Source: Gnetum montanum (lineage: Eukaryota; Streptophyta; Gnetopsida; Gnetales; Gnetaceae). Taken from it: a DNA stretch of 64,000 nucleotides. A model generated the notes under the pieces. The model was given only the letters and a program-made list of their open reading frames with translations, was not told where the DNA came from and did not search any database. The position numbers and the translations under genes were made by a program. The stretch covers positions 295,096 through 359,095 of the forward strand of contig MNCI01014495.1 of assembly GCA_015680685.1 (NCBI GenBank), written 5' to 3'. Shown one piece after another: positions 45,496-54,699 of the stretch; the first letter of the stretch is position 1, and the number at the start of each line of letters is the position of its first letter.

Positions 45496-47328
45496 TCAGC
45501 GCGTCTTGAAGGGAATTGCCCTGATGATCATCTGGTGGTAGATTGCTGCCAGGGCTGCTCCGATGAAAGGTCCAACCCAGAAAACCCACTGCAACCAAAA
45601 TCATACAAGAGAGGGTCAAAATCCAAGGTGCCCATATCCGAATTATTATGTGAAATGAAATGAAACTGAATCCAAGTTTTTTTGTCAAAGCATTAAAGAA
45701 CATCGCTACTTAAACGACTGTAAAACAAATAACAAAGGCTGGAAGCTGATAGACCAAAAACAGGTTTTTTTAATCAATTCTGGAACGGAACAGAAAATCA
45801 AGAACAGAAACTCGTTCAGTGGTTTGTTATCAAGGACAGGAACTTTGATCAGGGTGTTGTAGGTACTGTAAAACAAAAGAGAAGTGGAAGAGGTAAAATC
45901 CAAGCTCAGAAACGAAAAACAAACAACTTGGGTCCCTTGTAAAAACACTTTGGAGTCAGTGCGTGATCGATCCATGTAAAACAAAGCACAAGTCACAAAA
46001 ATTTAAGAACACAAACAAAGATGCACAAATTTGACCATGCAAGAATGTAAAAACCCAAAAGCTACCGGGAAACGAAACAACCAAAGTTACAAAAAATAAT
46101 AATAGAAGGAACCCTACAGGAACCTAAAATTTTGAGCAGTCAATGCGTGATCGATCCATGTGAAACAAAGCACAAGTCTCAAAAATTTCAGAACACCCAC
46201 AAAGATACACAAATTTCACCATGCAAGCAAGAAATTCTGCGACTGTATATTCAGAAAGTAAGAAAAAGAAAAACCCAAAATCTACCGGGAAACAAAACAA
46301 ACCCACGTCAACACAACTAATAGAAGTAACCCCACAGGAACCGAAAATCTTGGAACGTAAAAAACAAAGAAAATCACAGAGAACACAAAACTTGATTGCC
46401 GAAAAAAACTCTTTTTTCAACGATCGCCCGCAGCTTCCACTCAAACAAAACACAGGTCCAGATTTTCAAGCCGATGAGGCCAAAACCGTTAGATCGGCCA
46501 ACAAAAACAACTTTTCCAACAAGATTCACGCAAATTTCTTTTCAGCTCACTTACGTGATCGTGCCAGGCGTGATCCTTGTCGTAGATGATAGCAGCACCC
46601 AGCGATCTGGCAGGGTTAATACCAGTCCCCGTGATCGGAATTGTCGCCAAATGCACCAAGAACACTGCAAACCCAATAGGCAACGGAGCCAGAACAGGAA
46701 CATGAGAATCCCTGGCATTTCTCTTTGCATCAGTTGCAGAAAACACAGTGTAAACCAGCACAAAAGTGCCCAGAATCTCAGCTCCAAGTCCATCTCCCTT
46801 GGTATAGCCATGGGCCACAACATTGGCGCCTCCACCCACAAGCTCGTACTGAGTCTTCATGTACCCCTTAACAACCCCAGCTCCAGCAATGGCTCCCAGG
46901 CACTGCATGATCATATAATACACAGCCCTGGGCAGGGACAGCTTTCTGGCCAGGAACAGGCCCAGAGTAACAGCAGGATTGATATGGCCACCAGAAATTC
47001 CAGCGGTACAGTAAACCAGAGCAAAAATCATACCTCCGAAGGCCCAGGCTATGCCCTGGATCCCCACACTATCAGTGCAGACGTTATCAGAGCGTTTGAC
47101 GCCCATGACTGTGAGGATGGTGATATACAGAAACAGGAAAGTGGCCATGAATTCGGCGATTCCTGCTCGCCAGAAGGACCAGGATTTGAGTTCTCCCGGC
47201 TCAAAAAGAGGGGCCGGAGCCGGCTCCTTGTAATCCTTCTCATGGGTCTGAGCTGCTGTGCCGATGGGCTGGCGTTCTTGGAACTTGTTTGCCCCTACAC
47301 GCACATCTTCTTCCTTGTTCTCCGCCAT
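45496..47328 (-). CDS. PIP1: Plasma-membrane aquaporin, PIP1 subfamily (two exons)
   Basis: Complement of join(45496..45588, 46555..47328): exon 1 has 258 codons, exon 2 has 30 plus TGA, for 288 residues, the usual PIP1 length. It forms tetrameric water channels in the plasma membrane; PIP1s usually reach it with a PIP2 partner. Start [20 protein letters not shown] and the short C-terminus define PIP1. Six membrane helices are present. Both NPA boxes are intact (Asn117 in [10 protein letters not shown], Asn238 in GTGINPARS). The aromatic/arginine filter is Phe97-His226-Thr235-Arg241, the water-selective PIP set. Loop A Cys84, loop B Ser131 and pH-gating loop D His209 are conserved. Splice sites are CAC|GTAAGT and TTGCAG|TGG. 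No stop or frameshift; I expect a working gene. The upstream in-frame extension to 47544 lacks PIP sequence and is rejected. Confidence 0.97.
45589..46554 (-). other. Single intron of the PIP1 gene
   Basis: 966 bp, GT at 46553-46554 and AG at 45589-45590. It falls between the codons for HAWHDH and WVFWVGP, the position of the last intron in angiosperm PIP genes. The two earlier introns common in angiosperm PIPs are absent. Confidence 0.93.
45954..46352. repeat. Tandem duplication inside the PIP1 intron
   Basis: A unit of about 181 bp starting AGTCAGTGCGTGATCGATCC (45954) is repeated from 46135, where AGCAGTCAATGCGTGATCG starts. The second copy is about 36 bp longer because of an inserted stretch around 46230-46265. 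The copies differ at many positions, so the duplication is not recent. Confidence 0.8.
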
Positions 47329-47580
47329 TGCAAAACAGAATAAGAAGAAGAAGAAGCTTAGCTCTCTGCAACAACAAAGAAACCAAAAACTAGTTCTATG
47401 TGCTTTGCTTCTGGGCTCTCGTTTGTGGGTTCTGAGCTTTCTGGATGTGGGATGATGATATACTGGTAATGGTAGGGTTGTGGTTAACGGGTACCTGTTT
47501 TGGGTGGGTGGATGGGCCGTGGCTGTGCTGTTCCAGGCAGTCACTGTCTGCCGGTCCCACGCCGGTCCAAACGGTCACCC
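47329..47580 (-). promoter_or_regulatory. PIP1 5' UTR and proximal promoter
   Basis: The 5' leader just upstream of the ATG contains a CTTCTTCTTCTTATTC tract on the minus strand. The best TATA candidate is TATATC at 47457-47462, about 130 bp upstream of the ATG, which would give a leader of roughly 100 bases. CCACAACCCTACC on the same strand (near 47468-47482) resembles MYB-type sites. No transcript evidence. Confidence 0.4.
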
Positions 47581-48456
47581 CATTTCTCTGATCTAATCTT
47601 GTCCTACTTTTGCTTCTGCTGCTGCAGAACAGATGAGTCCAAATGGTTCAGGTAATCCACTGAATCAATGCTGCAAGCTTTTCTTGAGTTTGATACACAT
47701 TATGTATGTAGGGACCTGAATATGTTTCTGAAAGTTGTCAAAGCCAAACCCAATTTTCTCTCCGCTGCTGCATACGCCATGTTCGGCTAAACTGGATTCA
47801 GGAACGTGCCCCAGTTTTGGTTTTCTGCTTCGTTTGTCCCGCTTGCAGCCCAGGGTGATTACTGGACAAATTTTGCTTCAGCTGGGCTGCCATTGCAAGA
47901 GTACCGTTTCTTGTTTATGATTTTGCATGGTATTTGGTCCCTGAGAGCATTGGCTTGAAATATCTAGGTATACATTTTTTTGATGTATAATTGAAGTGAA
48001 AATTATTGCAGAGAAGATAATTCAATTTGCATCATTTATTTCAGTCGCTCAGTATGAAGTCACTTCATTGGCGTAAAACAGCCTTTTGTTTGTCCTATCC
48101 TGAAAACGTAATAAAGCCTCTTCATCCCATTTAAATCTCGTTGCAATTATGCTATTCAAACGTCAACATAATTCGTAGCCGACATCAGGCAATCGATCCA
48201 AGACTAAGACGAGGATGCAACGCCAACGTACTTTCATGTATCAAAATCACAAATTGTAATTAAATGTTTCACCTTCTTGGCTTCTTGGACGGTCGTATTC
48301 AGGATTTATTAGGTCGGTCACGAGATTCGGGCTGGTTGGTGCATAAACTAAATCAGGAATAGACAATCACGGGGGAAAAAAAAGATTTTATCATTTTGGC
48401 CGAGACTTGAGGGGCAACCGAAAAACAAAACAAAAAAAAAACATTATCCAACCTCG
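47581..48456. other. Intergenic DNA upstream of PIP1
   Basis: No ORF with protein-like content and no repeat recognised. Moderately GC-rich near the gene, then AT-rich from about 47940. Presumably distal promoter. Confidence 0.4.
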
Positions 48457-48504
48457 CAGCCTAGGCCTACGCAAAGAAAGAAAGCAGAGTGTAGGCCTAG
48501 GCTG
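48457..48504. repeat. Perfect 14-bp inverted repeat with 20-bp spacer
   Basis: CAGCCTAGGCCTAC (48457-48470) and GTAGGCCTAGGCTG (48491-48504) are exact complements, so the DNA or RNA can form a hairpin. CGCAAAG just inside the left arm is also mirrored by CTTTGCG at about 48515. No flanking duplication suggesting a MITE was seen. Confidence 0.85.
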
Positions 48505-48554
48505 GCCAGGTAATCTTTGCGTAAGTAAGCAGGCATGAAGATTGCAGCACATGA

Positions 48555-49063
48555 CATGCGGGCCCACCGTAATATTTTCTGTATGTAATTCTCAATACCA
48601 TAATATTTCCTCCCTATAATTGCTTAAACGGTAGTTTTGCTTTCCGGTCACGGTCACATGGGTGGGACCCAGCACGGGCGTGGTGGTGGAGGACGGTGGC
48701 GTGTGGGCCAGGCTTTTCGAAAAACACGCGCATCCCGGGTGGGACCCACAGCGCATTGGCAACGGTCAAGGAAAACATAAAGGTAAAACACAATCATGAA
48801 TTTGATGAGGGGGGGAAAACAAAAGCGGTTGCGCATACGAATGTCGGGACATATAATAGAAGGTAGTTTTAGCGGGGGCGTGGGGGGATATGATTGGGCA
48901 TCCTTTTTTTTCCTCTTGGCGTTCATGGCGGGGCCCGCCTGCCAGCTCGGATTCGTTGTCGTGCACGCCGTGTCGCTTCGGGCGGTGCCACGTGGCACGC
49001 GACGAGCTGGCAAGCGCCCACGGGTCATTGTTCGTGGTTGCAGACGCAAAGACTTTCTAGGGT
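48555..49063. promoter_or_regulatory. GC-rich promoter-like island with TCP sites and a G-box
   Basis: This 0.5-kb stretch stands out from its AT-rich surroundings. It holds GGGCCCACC (48560-48568), GTGGGACCCA (48662-48671), GTGGGCC (48703-48709) and the palindrome GTGGGACCCAC (48739-48749), all of the GTGGGNCCCAC type bound by TCP factors. It also holds a 14-bp palindromic G-box, GTGCCACGTGGCAC (48985-48998). CTAGGGTTT near 49058 is a telo-box-like element often found at starts of growth-related plant genes. No gene is recognised downstream. It may serve an unrecognised or dead gene on the plus strand, or act on PIP1 from 1.2-1.7 kb upstream. Confidence 0.5.
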
Positions 49064-49265
49064 TTGGTGAATGAAGGGCTCTCCTTTTTTGGTTTTGGAG
49101 GAAGAGTGTGGAAGCTCTGGTTGAGAAGAAGAAGAAAGCTCTGGAAATTTCCATCTTGTGTCATCGCCATCAGCAAAAAGGAGGCTCTTCCTTCCAAATG
49201 CTACGTTATTATCCATCCATCAATAATTGTGGCCAATATGGAATTCAATTTTCTTTTTTTACAGG
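49064..49265 (+). other. Possible first exon of an unrecognised or dead gene
   Basis: Directly downstream of the promoter-like island there is a purine-rich, leader-like stretch ending in TTTACAG|GTAAGCC near 49265, a good plant donor site. An open frame (49064-49486) crosses it, but its product resembles nothing I know and has low-complexity basic and aromatic runs. I support it only as a possible transcribed leader exon. Confidence 0.25.
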
Positions 49266-49642
49266 TAAGCCACCATGTACGGTACGTATGTCGTGATTTG
49301 GGTCTTTCTTTATGGTACGTGCTGAATAGTGATCAGCCACGTGCTGTAATGTTGAGAGAGAGAGACTCCATAACCAAAGTTTTTTCCCTTCCCAATATGA
49401 CTTCAAAGGATTTGGATTTCAACTTTTTTTTATTATTATGGTGCTATCACTGCAATTGGATTTCTTATCCGAATCGATTTGTATAAAATACGTTAATCAG
49501 TATAATGAATGTGTCCAATGACCATGTGGTTTTGACATATCTTAAGATATTAGCATTACACCTTTTGAATATAAACTTCTTGGACGATTAGCTTATGAGA
49601 TCGTCTAAATCGCCTCCCATCTCTATTGTCTATTTAAAAAAA

Positions 49643-49758
49643 TTCCCATCACGGTAGGTTTTCGAAAGAAATGTTAGCACATCTGGCAAAAAAATTCCCA
49701 TTCCCATCACGGTAGGTTTTCGAAAGAAATGTTAGCACATGTGGCAGCAAAATATGAA
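49643..49758. repeat. 58-bp tandem duplication overlapping an LTR end
   Basis: TTCCCATCACGGTAGGTTTT begins at 49643 and again at 49701. The copies continue through GAAATGTTAGCACAT. The second copy runs into the solo LTR that starts at 49730; the first contains a stray copy of that LTR's first 17 bases. Confidence 0.85.
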
Positions 49759-50137
49759 ATGAGATGAAAATAAAGAGCAGCTAAACGACAGACAATTGCA
49801 GAAAAATCTTATTATCAGCAATGGAAATAACAAGCTTCTCTCTTCATCACAAGGAGAGAACAAGAAGAAGCCTCTCTCTTATGCAATGGGAGAACTCTTT
49901 ACTCTTGTGTATGACCGATCCCAGGGCAGACTTAAATAGTCACATCTGGGGTTACAAAATTGGAAACATCTAAAAATTAACTGAGATAGATCTTCACAAC
50001 ACGTTTAAAAGTCTTATGTCATCTTTAAGGAAAATTCTAAAACTATCGGACGATAGAAACGGAAAGTGTAATTCATGAATAAGCAACTACTAATTCATTG
50101 TTGTGATCTACCGCTTCATAGTTAGTTTTTTCTAACA
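49730..50137 (-). mobile_element. Solo LTR of a different family, TSD AGAAA
   Basis: 408 bp with terminal inverted TGTTAG/CTAACA ends (49730-49735 and 50132-50137), flanked by AGAAA at 49725-49729 and 50138-50142. On the minus strand a TATA-like CTATTTAAG (49931-49939) sits mid-element. The size and TGTTAG end suggest a copia-type family, but no coding part is present to prove it. Confidence 0.8.
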
Positions 50138-50142
50138 AGAAA

Positions 50143-51986
50143 TAGGTCTTAGGTTCATATCCACGTCATCAATTTTTCTTTTATTTATTCTGCTGGTTTT
50201 GGTAAACTATCAAACAAAAATATATGACAACGACCTCTAATAATTTTCTCTAGTTTTCATACATCAACCAATTTTCTTTGCTTACATTGTCCTTGATTTT
50301 GTTTGTGTTTTCTTCTTGTTTAATTTTCATTTTTTATATTCTCCAATATTTTCTATAATGTTCATGTTTAGATATGTCTTTATATATACTTGACATTCCA
50401 ACCAAAAAAAGACCGTCAATTACTTAAAACTTTTGCACTTTATTTGTATGATTTTTAGCTAGTGCACCAATTCCTTGCTGAAGGTCCCTTAGGGACCTAA
50501 TCGTGAGAATGTACCTACTATCAAAGTGGGGATTTCTTGGTCACAACTTCCCAATTGTTGCATCTTTAATGTCACTTAACAAATTCTTAATCAAATGGGT
50601 ATTCTTCCCTCAAGTAAAAACGTCTAATTGGTTTCTTTGATTTTCTTCTATTAACCATTTATTTGATGTTTGTTAGCTTTTTACTATTTTCTTCTATCAA
50701 ATGGTTTTCCTTCATTCACTGTAGCCACCTTTGCTAACTTTAATGTCAAGTAACCACTTGACAATCTTTGTTCAAATCCTCCATAGTGGCTAAAGTGTGA
50801 GCAACCTATACGATAGCTTGCTTACTGCTATTACCACGTAAACTAACCAAGTTCACAAAGAAAGGGGGTATCATCCACAGTTTCCAAGAAACCATCAAAG
50901 TCTTAGGATTCTTCAACTTGGTTTATTGACTAGTTAGAATAGTTGCCTGATTCAAGGGAAAGGGGTTCTAAGGGATTTCTCACTATAGTGGCTTGGGGGT
51001 GTTGCTTCATGGAGCGAAGAGTACATTTGCCAAACATTGAGTGAAAATGTGCTCTTTTTGCACACAAATCCTACACAAATTATGGTAATTGTCATAGAAC
51101 AAAGGTTGAATGAAAAAAACCATGGGGGCCCTTAAAGGATGATATGTGGCACAACCTTTGTGCATTTGGGCATGCACACATAGTCTTAAGCCACCAAACC
51201 AAAAGATCCTCTATTATGCTAATGTTAATCACAAGGCCCAAAAATTCCAGCAACTTTCTGAAGAACCCCTTCACACCAAAGTTTAATCAAAAGCGTATGA
51301 AGCCACACCTAAATCACAAGTCAACAATTAATCTAGATTAAGCTATGGATCTCCTTCTGCATAATCAACATGAGGCCCATTACTTGACTTACATGTTGAG
51401 ACACAAAACTACCAAGCTAGCATAAATTCAATAGATATTATATCACCTTTGTGTCTAAAAACAAAAAGCATTGCATTGTTGCAAAGAACACTAAGCTAGA
51501 CTAAAACCCCCAGTCAAGCCCTAGCTATCTAAGCATGTAGAGCCTTAAGAAGTAGCATGCAACCATTAAAAGTTCCCATAAGAGCCCACTGGAATTTTTG
51601 TCATTGTGCATCAATAACTTTCTCTAAAGTTAGATATCTAGACCATCATCACTATTAAAAACCTTGAAATCCACTTTGTCATTCATGGTTGAAACCTCCT
51701 CTATGAACCATGCCTTACCTTACAATGCATTGGCAAAGGAGATTCTCTTTTCTAAAGGATTCTTAGAGGAGCCATTGTTGTGCTTCTTCCAAAAGCTTAT
51801 CTTCATTGAAACTACCTTCCGAGAAGATAAACTTCAAGGACATGAACGATTTCTCACCTAAAACCTTGTAATCCACAAGTACCAAGATCCAAATCCAAAG
51901 CCATTAATACCTATCCTACACTATATCAAATATTATTATTTAAAATGTATTATTATATTAACATCAAATGTATTATTTTTTAATAA
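50143..51986. other. AT-rich DNA without recognised features
   Basis: Short open frames only, none with protein-family wording. The style resembles decayed transposon DNA, but I could not assign it. Confidence 0.4.
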
Positions 51987-51991
51987 AATTT

Positions 51992-52850
51992 TGATGAGCG
52001 GTGAGGTACCCCTATTCTTAACCATATGAATACAAGCATTACACGTGATTCGGTCGAACTCCAAGGACTAAGTGCTTATGCACCTTCACAGAACAAGGAT
52101 GGGTTAGGCAATCGTTGTCTTCCCAAGCTTACTCGTATGGCACGATTGTATGGTTAAGTAAACTTGAGGTATATGATTTTTATGCTTTTTATGTTTTATG
52201 TCTTGGTGCTAAAGAGGGAAGAAGCGAATTAATTGAATAACTAATTTAAATTAACTAGTTAGCTAGGTCCTAACTGGTCCTAACACTAGCATCCGTTCCC
52301 ACTTTCCATACACATCTTGAACCAGTGCAACACTACTGGGGTTACCAAACACTGATCGTTACTAGGTTACCAAGTGTTCCACACATGCTTGAAGTGGTCG
52401 TACTGAGTGTGCTTACGTGTGAAAATTAACGAATCAATAACAACAGCATTAATTAACTAATGAAAGCATTAAAAAACTGTAAACAACATTAAGGGTGAGA
52501 GATAAGCTATTATGAATGTTGCAAGGTTTATCACAAAGTTCGTCTTTATTTTCAGACACAAGGTGTGCTTAGGTACACAATGCTTGAATAAAGATCTGTT
52601 CGCCTTATGAATCCTATTGCAGGCACTCAGAAATAATTTTAACTTTGAGAGGGAGAAATTGCAAGAGTCTGGGTAAGGGACTAAGAACTAATTGCCAAAC
52701 CAAGTGCGCTCGCCTCTTATTTATAGGCAACGAGATAAGTCCTAATATTAAATGTCCGATATTGCTTGATAGGATTCGATACCGCAGACTCGATATCATG
52801 GCCCCGATATCGTGGACGCAATATCGCAGCCCCAATATTGCGGCTCATCA
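51992..52850 (-). repeat. 3' LTR of element D
   Basis: 859 bp from TGATGAGCGGTGAGG to GCGGCTCATCA. Antisense TATA in CTTATTTATAGGC near 52717. From there to the end a tandem array of roughly 16-20 bp units has the cores GATATT, GATATC, AATATC and AATATT. Confidence 0.94.
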
Positions 52851-52864
52851 TACCCCCATGATTG
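52851..52864 (-). other. Polypurine tract of element D
   Basis: CAATCATGGGGGTA on the minus strand, touching the 3' LTR. Confidence 0.78.
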
Positions 52865-54699
52865 AATGAAAAGTTGTCCTCGAGTTCCTTACAAATATTG
52901 GGAAGGTATGGGATTATTGACTGAATGAAAACTGACGATGACATGGGATGACAGACTCAAAGTGCCCGAGGAATGGATCGACAAATATATTATAACATTG
53001 GTGTTCATGCCCATTGTGGTGAACACTGTACATAGATGACATCCAGATCCTCATTCGACAGCTTTAAGAGAGAGAGAGAGAGAGTGAGAGAGAGAGAGAG
53101 AGAGAATGAGACGTGTTGCTGCCGATGTCGAAACTATGCACACTATTGTTCATCCATAGCCACATGTCCAAACTTGTTCCTTGCATAAATGCTCCAGCTC
53201 TAGTCCATTATGAGTGCTCCCTCTTATCCTAGTTCATTATTCATGTAATCACCATATGCACACACAACACACTCACGGATTAGCAAGGGTAGATAAAACC
53301 TAATGCAGCTAATACCTTGCCTCAATATAAAGCACATTGGCTAGGTTGTGGGTATGGCAGATACTGGGTTAGAGGTTTATGACTAATAACTACCCAAGGT
53401 GTAGAGGTAAGATAATTATGGAATGGAAAAATTTATTACAGGGCCCCCACGACTAAGAGCAAACCTTCGATAGCAATAGGATGGAAAATTTTAAAGAATA
53501 AGAAGGAAAAGAGAAATAACAATGGTGAAGCCAATAAAACAAAAGCAAAAACGGATGTCATTGATGGGGTGAATGAGAAATAGTTGATTGCAAGAAATGT
53601 TGAAGGGAACGAGCTTAACAATTGTATCAAAAAGGAATGCCAGTGAGTCCTCCCTAAACCAAGCTCATGCCTCGAATGCCTTGACAAACCTACAAACCAA
53701 AGAGTTCATAGGCTCTCAAAATGACATATGGAAATAAAGGTTAAGAACTTACAATGCATCAACCAAGATATAGACTCATCATAAAATTGGCAATGAGGTG
53801 GAATCTGGAAAGCAATACAAAAAGAGAGGAGAGAATGGAATGGAGTCCCAAAATTAAGGTGGTGTAAAGTCTCTTGTGTAATATATGATTAATGTGACTT
53901 AATAAAATTCTATCCAAATCCAACTTCAACTATCCACATCCAATGACTGTGCATCAACACACTGGACCAACCCATCCTCTAGGAGTAACAAGAATGCATC
54001 CACACCATCCCAACAAGAGAAGAAGTAGGAAGTGAGAAAGGGCCTTAGTTAGAGGGAACCTTTAGGCATGGGTAACATGTCTTTCTAGTGCCATATTGTA
54101 GCCCATATTTCTTTATTATGTCTAAGGGGTGTGCTTTGAATTCTCACCAATTTTATTTTTGAATGTGAAAACCACACCATGCAAAGACTTACTTGATTTA
54201 GTCAACTTCTTGATATTTGGTCAAGAGCAGGATGGCAAAAAACCTATGAAAAATATCCAAGTACCCAAGAGAATAGGCAACACAAATGTGATGAATCCCC
54301 TTGAGGTCACATCCTTTTCCATCCATTTGAATCTTTCCTTGGTTCGAAGAGTACTAAGGCACCAATTCATTAATAAGTTTACTTAGAAAAGGGATAGTAC
54401 ATTTCCAAAACAAAGGAGACCATAGAGTTGTATGGATAATCGGGTGACGTGGACTCATTGCCTATTTTATCAAAATAAGCCACATCTTAGCATCAACATT
54501 GAAAGTTAAAGGTAAAAACCAAACATTAGCAATCAACACTTATTATAATACAACCCACCGTCGTGAGCACTTATTATGTGATGAATAATAATAAATCAAA
54601 CAAAGAAATAGTAAAAATGTTAATGATGATGTAAAAAAAAAAGGTAAAGATGAAAAATGTGTAAAAAAAAAAAGCAAAGGAACTGAGGGCTTAGAATGG
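52865..54699 (-). other. Conserved non-coding 3' UTR of element D
   Basis: Blocks match A and C: GTGAGTCCTCCCTAAACCAA near 53644 and a single GGTGTGCTTTGAATTC...AACCACACCATG block (54127-54190). At the left end, the short stretch after the polypurine tract matches C up to where C's accessory ORF region begins. Confidence 0.7.
53067..53106. repeat. AG dinucleotide microsatellite
   Basis: About 19 AG units interrupted once by GTGAG, within the 3' UTR of element D. Confidence 0.95.

Noticed and set aside
46396-47343. 315-codon open frame on the plus strand over the aquaporin gene
   Set aside because: It is antisense to the conserved PIP1 exon; the minus-strand product is an obvious aquaporin, while this one has no family features.
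47329-47544. In-frame extension of the PIP1 reading frame by 72 codons
   Set aside because: PIP1 proteins start at the [16 protein letters not shown] block; the upstream part is low-complexity (Phe-rich, Thr/Pro-rich) leader sequence.
48654-49154. 166-codon minus-strand open frame
   Set aside because: Falls in the GC-rich promoter-like island, where open frames arise by chance; product is Arg/Pro-rich without any family pattern.
50143-51986. Search for a host gene between the solo LTR and element D
   Set aside because: Only short frames without conserved wording or splice-supported structure were found.
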